Shown: positions 11,804-20,086 of the stretch, piece by piece
Layout of the letters: every line of letters starts with the position of its first letter
How positions within the stretch are numbered: position 1 is the stretch's first letter
Source of the DNA: Isosphaeraceae bacterium
GTDB lineage: Bacteria; Planctomycetota; Planctomycetia; Isosphaerales; Isosphaeraceae
Direction of reading: 5' to 3'
Assembly: GCA_031291845.1 (NCBI GenBank)
Contig: JARLIH010000432.1
Location: 1-44,423, forward strand
DNA: 44,423 nt
Made by a program: the position numbers and the translations under genes
Notes under the pieces: model-generated
Database searches by the model: none
What the model was told of the DNA's origin: nothing
What the model saw: the letters and a program-made list of their open reading frames with translations, nothing else

Positions 11804-14800
11804 CTACGGGGTCTCATCCGTGCGAAAGACCAGCGGCCGGTTCGCGGCAAACGTGGTCACGAGCGCGGCGTGTGGCCCGCCCGGAACGCGGATCAAGAGT
11901 TCGCTCGGACCTTTGGGCAGCGTCACGCTGACGGTCCTCGGCGCGTCGTCCTTCGCGCCCGGCAACGCGAGCGCTTTCCCGTTCAGCCAGACCTTGAGGT
12001 CGTCCCGCGTGTCGAAGACCAGCCGCGCGTCCTGCTCGACCGGCGAGACGACCGGCACGTAGGCATACGCCACGTGCTTGCTGTCGCCGCCGATCAACGT
12101 GGTGAGGTCGGCCCGCCCCTCGGCATTGGCGTCGAGCCTGCGCCAGGAGAGCCGCTGCCCCGAGGGCCCTTGCCGGCGGAGGTTGAGGTCCACCTTCTGC
12201 GCCGGCTCGATTGCCGGCGTGCCGTTGTCTTCGACCAGGGGGCCGATCACGTGGTACTGGCCCACGATGCTCACCGGCTGCCGCAGGCTCGACAGGAACG
12301 CGAGCAGGTCCACCAGCTCGTCGTCGCTGAGCGACTCGGCCAACCCTTCCGGCATCAGGGAGACGTCGCTGTAGGTGCGTTCCTCGATCTCGCTTGGCCG
12401 GACCGTGATCCGCTTGCCGTCGTTCGTCTTGAGCACCAGGCGGTCGGGCGACTCCTCGACGGGGATGCCCGCGACCGTTTGACCGTCCCTGAGCGCAACG
12501 GCCACCGTGCGGAAGTTGTAGCCGATCGCCGCGCTCGGGTTCAGGATCGAGCGGAACAGCTCGTCGATGCCGTACTTCATACCGATGGTCGAGAGGTCGG
12601 GGCCAACCCATTGCCCTTGCCCTTGCACGCGGTGGCAGCCGCCGCAACTGACCGTCCCCGCACTCCCCTTCTGGCTCGGCCCAGCGCGGAAGAAGACCTC
12701 GCGCCCCTTGTCGGCATGCCCGGCCCCCGCGCGGCGGACGAGCTCGAAGACCGGCGGCAAGGGGCGGCCGCCTGCCGCCTTCGGCAACGGCAGCACTTTA
12801 GCCCCCTCCTCGCGGATCTGGCGGTTTGGATGGTTGTGGACGATGCTCGCGGCTTCCATCTTGAGCTCATCGGGAATCTGGTTCCCGCGCGCCATTGCGA
12901 GCACCTGATGGGCGCCGTCGCCCTGGCGCGCGAACGTGCGCAGCGCCTCGCGGCGGAGCGCCGGCGGGTAGTCGCGCGACGTGAAGATCTCGCGCAGACG
13001 GTGCCGGGCGTCGTACAGCCGGGGGATCGTGCGTACCGCCGCCTCGGCCAGGGGGTCGGTGTTCGACTTTCCCTTGGTGTCGCCGATCAGGCGGTCGAGC
13101 AGCGTCTGCGCCTCGGGCGCGTGAATGGCGCCGATGGCCTCGACGGCCGCTACCCGGACTTCCATGGGGGCCCTCGCGTTGCCGATGAGCCCTTCGAGCG
13201 ACCCCTTGTAGCGTGCGCCACCGGTCGCGGCGACGAGCGCGATACCCTGCGTCTGGGTCTCCGGATCCTGAAGCGCCTTCTCGATCGTCTGTTCGACCGC
13301 CGGCGCGGTGCCCATCCCCCGCCACTCCCCTTCGAGCTTGCGCCCCAGGGTGGCGAGCAGCTCCCGGCGGCGCCCGGGGTCGCGCGTCGCGTTCGCCAGG
13401 TCGGCCAGCACGAGCGCCGTGCGCGGGTCGCGCAACTGGGCCAGCACGTCGTCCGCCGCTTGTTGCAGCTCGGGGCTCCCCAGCTTCGGCATGATCCGCT
13501 TAAGCAGCGGCACCACGTCGGTCGTATGCACCCGCCACATCAGGCCGAGCGTTTTCGACAGGGGCGACGCCGGGAGGTCGTTCGTCCCCGCCGCAATAAA
13601 CGCTTCATTGCGGTCGGCCGGGAAATAGGGGGGCACGGCCACCTGGCTCGCCTGCCCGGCCTCATCGAGGTCGAGGTCGCCGTAGAGCGTACCGTCAAAA
13701 AGGGACTCAAAAAACGCCTTGTCCCGCTTCTCGAGGGCCAAGCCGAGCGCTTCGAGGTACCAGCGGTCCTGTCCGTCCCACATGCGCGCGAGCGTCTTGA
13801 GCGCCTCGCCGGCCTTCTCCGTCGGCACGTTCCGCAGCGCCAGGATCAGCTCCCGGCGCACGCCCGGGTCAGGGTCCGCGGCCAGGGGGAGCAGCGCTCC
13901 GAGATGGGCCAACGCCGGCGGATCGAGCTCGCCCGCCTCGGGGCTCCGGCCGAGATCGACATGCCCGTTCGTGCGGTCGTCGCGGCCGAGCATGCGTACG
14001 GCCTGCTCCCGGATCCGCGGATCGTCGTCCTTCAGCCCATTGAGCACAGGCGCGTCGCCCGCGATGGCCGCGAGGACCCACAAGGCGCGTGCACGCTCGA
14101 CGGGTCTCCCTTGCGTAAAGACATTCACGAGCTGCGGCTCCACCTTGTCGCGGTCGGCCTTCGCCCGCGCGATCAACGACCGCCGCGCAGCGTCCTGGGC
14201 CGCCACGACGGGCGACTTGAGCGCTTCGATCAGCCCGCGCACGCTCGCGAAGTCGGCCGTCTTCGGCTTCAACTTCGCGCCCTGGGGCGCGACGCGGTAG
14301 ATGCGACCGGTCGTCTGGTCGCGGAACGCGTGGCCGCCGACGCCCGCGTCATACCAATCGGCCACGAAGACCGAGCCGTCGGGTGCGGCCGTCGCGTCGA
14401 CCGGGCGGAACCACGGGTCGTCGCTGCCGAGGAAGACCTTGTAGTCGGTGCGGAACGTCGACCCGTATCGCGTCAGCGGAAAGAAATTGATCTGGCGCGA
14501 GCCCGCGTCGGCCTCGAGCAGTCCGCCGTAGTACTCTTTCGGGAGCAAGTCGCCTTCATAAACCATGATCCCGCACGGGCTGCCGTTGCCGGTGCCGACC
14601 AGCTTGGGGACGTTCCCCGGCACTTCCTCGCCCCAGTGGCGCGGGCTGCCCGGGGTGCGATAGCCGTAGTGCCCGCCGTCGAACACCTGGATCACCCGAC
14701 AGCCGCGGTTGCCGTCGTCGTCGTTGTCGCTCGTGAAGATGTTGCCGAAGGCGTTCAGCGACGTCTCGTAATTGTTGCGCTGGCGGTCGCACAGAACCTC

Positions 14801-15532
14801 GAAGTTGCGGCCGTCGCGGTCCACCCGCAAGGTGTTCGCAAGCTGGTCCGACGAGACGTGGCGGCCGCTCTTGTCGCGGACGTCAAAATTCTGGATCCGT
14901 TCCGAGTGGTCCTGTTGGACGGAGCAGCAGCCGTCGCCGTGCGTGAAATAAAGCTTGCCGTCGAGACCGAGCGCGACGCCGTGGAGACCGTGGTCGGAGT
15001 CGACGCCGCCGAAGCCGGTCAGGAGGGCGAAGCGCTTGTCGGCCTTGTCGTCGCCGTCGGTGTCTTCCAGCACGAGCAGGTCGGGGCTATTGCCGACGTA
15101 GACCCTGGCTCCCTGGTACTTGCCGTCGGGGCGATAGCGTTCCTCGACGGCGATCCCCATCGGGACGGGGAAGATGTCGTGCGCGAACACGGTCATCTTG
15201 TCGGCCTTGCCGTCGCCGTCGGTGTCTTCGAGGATCTTGATCTTGTCCGCGCCCGGCGGCCGTTCGAACTTCTTGTTCCCCCCGCGGGTGAGGCGGTAGT
15301 TGAGCCCTTCGGTCACCCAGACGCGCCCGCGCGAATCGACGTCGATATTGGTGGGGTTGACGACCAGGGGTTCGGACGCCCAGAGGGTGGCCTCCAATCC
15401 CTCGGCCGGCTTGAGCTTCTTCGCCGATTCCGCAGGCCCGACCTGGGCCGAGAGGGAACCCGGAAGTCCCACGACGAGAAGGGCCCACCACAGCGCCGAC
15501 CGGGCGGCGCGCGGCTGGATTCGTTGGCGCAT
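11804..15532 (-). CDS. PVC-type haem-binding membrane-bound dehydrogenase with HEAT repeats
   Basis: A 1242-residue secreted protein of the planctomycete/verrucomicrobial PVC-type haem-binding family. Signal peptide at the N-terminus (ALLVVGLPGSLSAQ). The first 400 or so residues are a sorbosone-dehydrogenase-like beta-propeller (PTNIDVDSRGRVWVTEGLNY), with Ca-binding-like loops DTDGDGKADK, DTDGDDKADK and DNDDDGNRG. The middle (about 430-830) is a run of HEAT-like helical repeats. One haem motif, CGGCH, sits at 963-967, followed by the TIGR02603-type domain (GPDLSTIGMKYGIDELFRSILNPSAAIGYNF). A C-terminal beta-rich region is probably a binding module. ATG 15532 has AAGGAG ten bases upstream; the TTG just before it is less likely. 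These proteins are thought to oxidise sugars or other small molecules in the periplasm; the substrate is unknown here. Confidence 0.9.
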   Translation of the reverse strand: MRQRIQPRAARSALWWALLVVGLPGSLSAQVGPAESAKKLKPAEGLEATLWASEPLVVNPTNIDVDSRGRVWVTEGLNYRLTRGGNKKFERPPGADKIKILEDTDGDGKADKMTVFAHDIFPVPMGIAVEERYRPDGKYQGARVYVGNSPDLLVLEDTDGDDKADKRFALLTGFGGVDSDHGLHGVALGLDGKLYFTHGDGCCSVQQDHSERIQNFDVRDKSGRHVSSDQLANTLRVDRDGRNFEVLCDRQRNNYETSLNAFGNIFTSDNDDDGNRGCRVIQVFDGGHYGYRTPGSPRHWGEEVPGNVPKLVGTGNGSPCGIMVYEGDLLPKEYYGGLLEADAGSRQINFFPLTRYGSTFRTDYKVFLGSDDPWFRPVDATAAPDGSVFVADWYDAGVGGHAFRDQTTGRIYRVAPQGAKLKPKTADFASVRGLIEALKSPVVAAQDAARRSLIARAKADRDKVEPQLVNVFTQGRPVERARALWVLAAIAGDAPVLNGLKDDDPRIREQAVRMLGRDDRTNGHVDLGRSPEAGELDPPALAHLGALLPLAADPDPGVRRELILALRNVPTEKAGEALKTLARMWDGQDRWYLEALGLALEKRDKAFFESLFDGTLYGDLDLDEAGQASQVAVPPYFPADRNEAFIAAGTNDLPASPLSKTLGLMWRVHTTDVVPLLKRIMPKLGSPELQQAADDVLAQLRDPRTALVLADLANATRDPGRRRELLATLGRKLEGEWRGMGTAPAVEQTIEKALQDPETQTQGIALVAATGGARYKGSLEGLIGNARAPMEVRVAAVEAIGAIHAPEAQTLLDRLIGDTKGKSNTDPLAEAAVRTIPRLYDARHRLREIFTSRDYPPALRREALRTFARQGDGAHQVLAMARGNQIPDELKMEAASIVHNHPNRQIREEGAKVLPLPKAAGGRPLPPVFELVRRAGAGHADKGREVFFRAGPSQKGSAGTVSCGGCHRVQGQGQWVGPDLSTIGMKYGIDELFRSILNPSAAIGYNFRTVAVALRDGQTVAGIPVEESPDRLVLKTNDGKRITVRPSEIEERTYSDVSLMPEGLAESLSDDELVDLLAFLSSLRQPVSIVGQYHVIGPLVEDNGTPAIEPAQKVDLNLRRQGPSGQRLSWRRLDANAEGRADLTTLIGGDSKHVAYAYVPVVSPVEQDARLVFDTRDDLKVWLNGKALALPGAKDDAPRTVSVTLPKGPSELLIRVPGGPHAALVTTFAANRPLVFRTDETP

Positions 15533-16024
15533 CAAGAGTCGGCTCCTTGTTCACACGCTGGAGAGAATGGCGGCCGCAAAGCACGCCCGCGGCCCGGCCT
15601 TCATTCTCGCCTCCTGCGCCGGGCCCGTCCAGCACCCGCCCCGGCCCCGCGCGAAGGTTGCCAAGTCGGAAGGCCGACCGATCGGAGTGGCTCGCCCGGC
15701 GCTTTCGGCGGGCAGCGCGCGACGCGCTGACAGATCGACTCGACAGCGCAGGCACCAGCTCGACCCGCCCCGGTCGTCCCACGGCCCATGTTCCTTTTAA
15801 GAAACACTTGCCTGCATTTTGAGCTTGCTTAGACCGGACGGCTCTGCTTTCTTAGTCATAGGAAATTGACGGTCCGGAGATCGGGATCTAGTTTCAAGGT
15901 GTCGAGGAACAGGCCCTGCGATTATGCATGCGTTCGACGAACGAACGTGAAGGATGGGCTGAGGGGCCGCCGGAGCATAGGGCGGCGCCCGGGGACCTCG
16001 ATGCCGCAAGTAGGAGCTAACCTC
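15533..16024. other. Divergent intergenic region
   Basis: About 490 bases between the diverging PVC-type haem gene and the sigma-factor gene. It should carry promoters in both directions. The stretch 15795-15900 is visibly richer in A/T than its surroundings and holds the candidate promoter described separately. No RNA gene or further ORF is supported. Confidence 0.5.
15866..15894 (+). promoter_or_regulatory. Candidate sigma-70 promoter for the sigma-factor gene
   Basis: TTGACG at 15866-15871 and TAGTTT at 15889-15894, separated by 17 bases, inside a local A/T-rich stretch. The -35 box matches five of six consensus bases and the -10 box only about three, so this is a modest candidate. It would leave a 5' leader of about 125 bases before the ATG at 16025. 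Confidence 0.3.
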
Positions 16025-16885
16025 ATGACGTCCCGCGTCCCCCGCCGCGAGCCGAACGGGCATTCACCGCTCCAAATCTATCTGCACGACATCAACGCGA
16101 CGCCACTTCTGAACGCCCAGGAAGAGCGCGACCTGGCCGAGCGCGTTGCGCTGGGGGACCCGTACGCTCGCGAACATATGGTCAAGGCTAACCTGCGCCT
16201 GGTCGTTAACATCGCGCGCGGCTACGTCGGCAAGGGACTCTCGCTGGAAGACCTGATCGAAGAAGGGAACCTGGGGTTGATGCGGGCCGTCGAGGGATTC
16301 GACGGGATGATGGACACCCGATTCAGCACATATGCAAGTTACTGGATCAAGCAGTCGATCCGCCGCGCGGTGATGAACCAGGGGAAGCCGATCAGGCTGC
16401 CGGCGTACATGGTCAGCCTGCTGGCGAAATGGAAACGGATGAGCCACGGCCTGACCGAGCGGCTCGGCCGCACGCCGACCCCCGAGGAAGTCGGCAAGGC
16501 GCTCCGGCTCTCGAAGAAGAAGGTCGGGATCGTTGCCAAGGCCATCAAGGTCAACAACCTCACGCCCCACACCGAAGGTTACGACGAGGACAGCTTCGCC
16601 CTCGACGACGTGCTGACCGACGAGCGTTGCCGGCCGCCGGACGACCTCCTGATCGAGTCGGACGACCTCGACCGGATCTTCGAGCACCTCGAACGGCTCG
16701 AGGACCGCGAGTCGGCCGTGATCCGCATGCGGTTCGGCCTCGAACCCTACTCGGCGATGACCCTGAGGGAGGTCGGCGAGAACCTTGGACTGACGCGTGA
16801 GCGCGTGCGCCAGCTCGAAAGCCAGGCGATCCTGAAGCTCATGGCCGCCCTCAACGACGAGACCGGCGGGCGCATCGGGAACTAA
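16025..16885 (+). CDS. Sigma-70 family RNA polymerase sigma factor (group 2-like)
   Basis: A 286-residue primary-like sigma factor without the large non-conserved region of RpoD. Region 1.2 (LQIYLHDINATPLLNAQEERDLAERV), region 2 with VKANLRLVVNIARGY, LSLEDLIEEGNLGLMRAV and RFSTYASYWIKQSIRRAV (core binding and -10 recognition), region 3 (GRTPTPEEVGKALRLSKKKV) and region 4 with TLREVGENLGLTRERVRQLE (-35 helix-turn-helix) are in order and intact. AGGAG lies eight bases before ATG 16025; the open frame upstream to 15866 has no comparable site. No anti-sigma gene is adjacent. Probably an alternative vegetative or stress sigma factor; which regulon it controls cannot be read here. Confidence 0.93.
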   Translation: MTSRVPRREPNGHSPLQIYLHDINATPLLNAQEERDLAERVALGDPYAREHMVKANLRLVVNIARGYVGKGLSLEDLIEEGNLGLMRAVEGFDGMMDTRFSTYASYWIKQSIRRAVMNQGKPIRLPAYMVSLLAKWKRMSHGLTERLGRTPTPEEVGKALRLSKKKVGIVAKAIKVNNLTPHTEGYDEDSFALDDVLTDERCRPPDDLLIESDDLDRIFEHLERLEDRESAVIRMRFGLEPYSAMTLREVGENLGLTRERVRQLESQAILKLMAALNDETGGRIGN

Positions 16886-16945
16886 CGGGCGCTGACAAAA
16901 CCCTCGGCAACCGGTAGTGCCGGGGCCCGGTGTCGTCAGAGCTTG

Positions 16946-17878
16946 TCAGATGGGAATCGTCGCCAGCAGGGCGCGCGTCTCGGCGACGACGCGATCTGTG
17001 AACTCCGCGTCGCGCACGAACGTGGAGCCGAGCATCGGATGGCCGCCGTCGTCGTAGTAGATGCCGGTCTGACCTGAAGCATTAATCAGGATCTCGGTGG
17101 CCACACGCGCGGCTCGCTTCGGGTTGCTCCAATATTTCATGAAGGGCGCGAGCATCGGAAGGATGCTCGTCGCCACGATTCGTAGGAAAATGTTGGCGTC
17201 GCGCCCCAGACGGGTGCCGGGATTGAAGCCCGGTTCGAACGCGTTGAAGCGTAGCCTTGGGGTTTCGCGGGCGAACGCCATGACCGTGGCGATGTTGCAC
17301 TGCTTCGACGTGGCGTAGGCGTCCCCGCCCGGTAACGCGGAGCCGCCGGGCTTCCAGTCGCCTCGCGCGCTCGCCTCCGCGGAGAGGTAGCGACCGCCGC
17401 GGAAACCGGCGGCCACAGCGGCCTCGCGTTCGGGATCTTCGGTGCCCGATCCGACGAAGACGACGTTGGCACCATCGGGGAGATGCGGCACGAGCGCCTC
17501 GGTCAGCGCGAACGGTCCCAGGTGATTCGTTGCGAACGTCATGTCCCAGCCCAGCGCATTCTTCGTAGCGCGCATCTGGAGGATGCCCGCGTTGTTGAGC
17601 AGGCCGACGATCGTAAGATCGAGTGCGACGATCTCCGCGACGGCGCGGCGCACGCTCGCAAGATCAGACAGGTCGCACACGACTGATACCGCGTGCCGGC
17701 CCATTCGCTCGATGGTTTTCTGGACCCCGTCGAGCTTTTCACGGTCGCGACCGACCAGGACGACCGTGCCGTGCCTGGCCAGCTCGAGTGCCGTGCAGCG
17801 GCCTATCCCGGAGGTCGGGCCGGTGATGACGTACGCCTTGCGACCTGTCGGATTGTCCATGAAACCGATCCTCGGCAT
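16946..17878 (-). CDS. Short-chain dehydrogenase/reductase
   Basis: A 310-residue classical-type SDR. The nucleotide-binding motif TGPTSGIG is at residues 19-26, NNAG follows the fourth strand, and the catalytic YxxxK is Y188-A-T-S-K192. The C-terminal half resembles the retinol-dehydrogenase/protochlorophyllide-reductase-like branch (NPGTRLGRD). AAGGAAGG lies just upstream of ATG 17878. The tetR-type gene lies 53 bases upstream on the same strand, so the two probably form a transcription unit in which the regulator controls the enzyme. NAD(P)H preference and substrate are not evident. Confidence 0.9.
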   Translation of the reverse strand: MPRIGFMDNPTGRKAYVITGPTSGIGRCTALELARHGTVVLVGRDREKLDGVQKTIERMGRHAVSVVCDLSDLASVRRAVAEIVALDLTIVGLLNNAGILQMRATKNALGWDMTFATNHLGPFALTEALVPHLPDGANVVFVGSGTEDPEREAAVAAGFRGGRYLSAEASARGDWKPGGSALPGGDAYATSKQCNIATVMAFARETPRLRFNAFEPGFNPGTRLGRDANIFLRIVATSILPMLAPFMKYWSNPKRAARVATEILINASGQTGIYYDDGGHPMLGSTFVRDAEFTDRVVAETRALLATIPI

Positions 17879-17899
17879 GTTGGCCTTCCTTTTGTTGTT

Positions 17900-17909
17900 T
17901 GACTAGTCA
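17900..17909. promoter_or_regulatory. Candidate TetR operator between tetR and SDR genes
   Basis: Perfect 10-bp palindrome TGACTAGTCA, followed closely by a partial repeat GTCA. It lies in the 53-base gap just upstream of the SDR start. It shares TTGACT with the dyad at 18528-18543 in front of the tetR-type gene. Confidence 0.4.
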
Positions 17910-17931
17910 GTCATTCTTCGGTCAAAAAAAA

Positions 17932-18498
17932 TCAGGACAGTACGCGCCAGAGGGCGTCGAACCCGACCCTGCAGTGCCTGTCCGCGTTGGTCGGGTCCTG
18001 GACCATGAAATCCATCGTTGCGTCTGCGAGCGCGTTCATGATCGCGACGACGAAGCCCATCGGGGCGTTACGCAGGGGGCCGTTGGCACGGATCCGTTCC
18101 AGCAACTCGCCGATGCCTGCCATAGTCTTGTGCGCCGCGGCGCGGCTCACCGGCGTGATCTCGTCGGAGACGGCGAGCTGCGCCAGCGCCCGTCGCTTCT
18201 CGGGATGGGACACCGCCCAGACCATCCATTTCGACCAGACGTGAGATAGCTGCTCGCGAAGCTCGGCCCTCGCCGGAAGTCCCTCCAGGGCGGCAGACGC
18301 CATCCCAGCTTTCAGTTCGAGATAGAGTTGATTGAACAGGTCTGCTTTGGTCTCGAAATAGGTGAACAGCGAGCCGTTAGCGACGCCGGCCTCCTGAGCG
18401 ATCATCGCCGTCGGAGCGCTCAGCCCCCGGGTGACGATCACGCGGGTCGCTGCCGCCATGATCGCGTTCCGCTTGTCGTCGTCTTTCGGCCTGGCCAT
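17932..18498 (-). CDS. TetR family transcriptional regulator
   Basis: A 188-residue repressor. The N-terminal helix-turn-helix is typical: RNAIMAAATRVIVTRGLS, then MIAQEAGVANGSLFTYFETK, with the conserved F-x-Y-F-x-x-K-x-x-L pattern (about residues 24-58). The C-terminal helical ligand-binding domain is intact and of normal length. ATG 18498 (MARPKDDDKR) is chosen over the longer frame because family members usually start 8-12 residues before the first helix. The Shine-Dalgarno is weak. It probably represses itself and the SDR gene directly downstream through the dyads noted at 18528-18543 and 17900-17909; the ligand is unknown. Confidence 0.92.
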   Translation of the reverse strand: MARPKDDDKRNAIMAAATRVIVTRGLSAPTAMIAQEAGVANGSLFTYFETKADLFNQLYLELKAGMASAALEGLPARAELREQLSHVWSKWMVWAVSHPEKRRALAQLAVSDEITPVSRAAAHKTMAGIGELLERIRANGPLRNAPMGFVVAIMNALADATMDFMVQDPTNADRHCRVGFDALWRVLS

Positions 18499-19027
18499 GC
18501 GAGAACCATAACAATGAACGAGCAGACAGTCAACTAATTGGCTCCAAAAAACCCTCCGTGGAGGTCTAGCAAAGTGGGTTACCCCCCCGGTTTTATGACA
18601 AAAAAGGCGGAGTGAGACTTCTCGAAGCGCCGGAAGCACGGCTGCCTACCGCCGCTCGCCACGCCGAGCCCTTCGCACGGTCCCCTCGCGTCCCTTGGGG
18701 GGGCCTTCGCGGCGACTCGGGGCTGCACGCCATGATGCCGGAACGCGACCGGTCGCGGGGTATGGACGGCAAGCGGTGCTCCGATGGGCCGAAGTCGTCC
18801 TAAGCTCGGCTTACGGGCCGACCGTCACTCCGCGCGCTTTGGGAGCAGACTCGCGGGAAGTCGGAGGACAGGTCGTCCGGGGGCGAGCGCCCCTTGTTTT
18901 CGGCAGCATCGCGAGTCCTGAATCGCACCATCGAGCGTGGTGATCGACCTCGCGCAGAGATACGATAGTTTCACGACGCAAGCGTCCACATCTTCGGGAC
19001 CCAAGGGCCTGGGAGGAATTACGATCC
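18499..19027. other. Divergent intergenic region
   Basis: About 530 bases between the tetR-type gene and the SnoaL-like gene. The tetR-proximal part (18500-18610) is A/T-rich and carries the dyad at 18528-18543. The remainder holds no ORF with convincing codon use. A GGAGG 11 bases before ATG 19028 serves the next gene. Confidence 0.5.
18528..18543. promoter_or_regulatory. Candidate TetR autoregulatory operator
   Basis: A 16-bp imperfect dyad, AGTCAACTAATTGGCT, in which 12 of 16 positions agree with the reverse complement. It lies about 30 bases upstream of the tetR-type start and shares TTGACT (on the minus strand) with the palindrome at 17900. Confidence 0.35.
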
Positions 19028-20086
19028 ATGCCGTCTCGACACGTACTTCGTTCGGCCGTTTGCTTGGGAGTTCTGGGTGTCGTGGGCACGGCTCACACGT
19101 CCGCCCAGACGGGACAACCACCGGGGACGCGGCCACACGCGCAGCGGAGCCAATCGGCGGCGGAAAAGCCGGGCACCAAGGAGGCGGCGTCCCCGGCGCA
19201 GTCGGAGGACGAACGGGCGATCCGCGCGCTCGACGAGGCGTTCGTCCGCGAATACAACAGCGGCGACAGCAAGGCCCTCGCGGCACACTTCACGGAGGAC
19301 GCCGAGGTCGTCGAGGCCAACGACGATCGGTACGAGGGGCGCGCGGTGATCGAGCGGAGTTTCGCCGACACGTTTGCCGCCGCGAAGGGGGCGAAGATCG
19401 CCTTTGAGATCGACTCGATCCGGCTGCTCAGCCCGGACGCCGCGAAGGAGGAAGGACGTTCGCTCGTCACGCCGCCGCAGGGTGCGCCGGTGGCGCGGCG
19501 GTATACGGTGCTTTACGTCAAGCGCGGCGGCCAATGGCTCATCGCCGGCGTCCGCGAGGAGGCTGACCCGTTCAGCCGGCCGCACGACCGGCTCAAGGAC
19601 CTGGAGTGGCTAGTTGGAGACTGGATCGACGAAGGGTCGGATGCCGTCGTCCGCGTGCACTGCGGGTGGTCGGAAGACGCCAACTTCCTGATTCGCACGT
19701 TCACGGTGAAACGCCAGGGGAAACCGGTGCTGAGCGTGACCCAGCGCATCGGATGGGACCCGCTGGCGAAGCAGGTGCGGTCCTGGGAGTTCGACTCCGA
19801 GGGGGGTTTCGGCGAAGGGGCGTGGAGCCGGCACGACGGGCGCTGGGTCGTCAAGTACAAGGGAGTTCGGCCCGAGGGGACCACCGCCTCTGCCACCCAC
19901 ACCATGTCGCGCGAGCGCCCCGACCTGGTGCGCTGGGTCGCAACCGACCGGGTCGTCGGCGATGAATCCTTGGCCGACGACGCGTCCTATTTGCTGGTCC
20001 GGATCCCGCCGCCCCCACCGGGGTCGCGACCCGAGCCGGCACCCGCTTCCACCACGAACCCAGCCACCACGAGGAGCCCGCGATGA
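19028..20086 (+). CDS. Secreted SnoaL-like/DUF4440 domain protein
   Basis: A 352-residue exported protein. Signal peptide at 1-26 (SAVCLGVLGVVGTAHTSAQ). Residues about 55-185 form an NTF2-like cone of the SnoaL/DUF4440 (SgcJ/EcaC) type: EDERAIRALDEAFVREYNSGD, ALAAHFTEDAEVVE, then RYTVLYVKRGGQWLIAGVRE. A second beta-rich region (about 195-325, LEWLVGDWIDEG) looks like a lipocalin-like or DUF1579-like barrel. The tail is Pro-rich. GGAGG lies 11 bases before ATG 19028. Its stop overlaps the start of the next gene by four bases (ATGA), so the two proteins are probably made together. No catalytic activity can be assigned. Confidence 0.85.
   Translation: MPSRHVLRSAVCLGVLGVVGTAHTSAQTGQPPGTRPHAQRSQSAAEKPGTKEAASPAQSEDERAIRALDEAFVREYNSGDSKALAAHFTEDAEVVEANDDRYEGRAVIERSFADTFAAAKGAKIAFEIDSIRLLSPDAAKEEGRSLVTPPQGAPVARRYTVLYVKRGGQWLIAGVREEADPFSRPHDRLKDLEWLVGDWIDEGSDAVVRVHCGWSEDANFLIRTFTVKRQGKPVLSVTQRIGWDPLAKQVRSWEFDSEGGFGEGAWSRHDGRWVVKYKGVRPEGTTASATHTMSRERPDLVRWVATDRVVGDESLADDASYLLVRIPPPPPGSRPEPAPASTTNPATTRSPR

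Noticed and set aside
11756..15730. Plus-strand ORF of 1324 codons opposite the PVC-type haem gene
   Set aside because: Mirror of high GC content; translation lacks signal peptide or domain, while the minus strand has signal peptide, HEAT repeats and CGGCH.
16886..16945. Terminator between the convergent sigma-factor and SDR genes
   Set aside because: Only a 7-bp pair (CTGACAA/TTGTCAG) about 40 bases apart; too weak to call.
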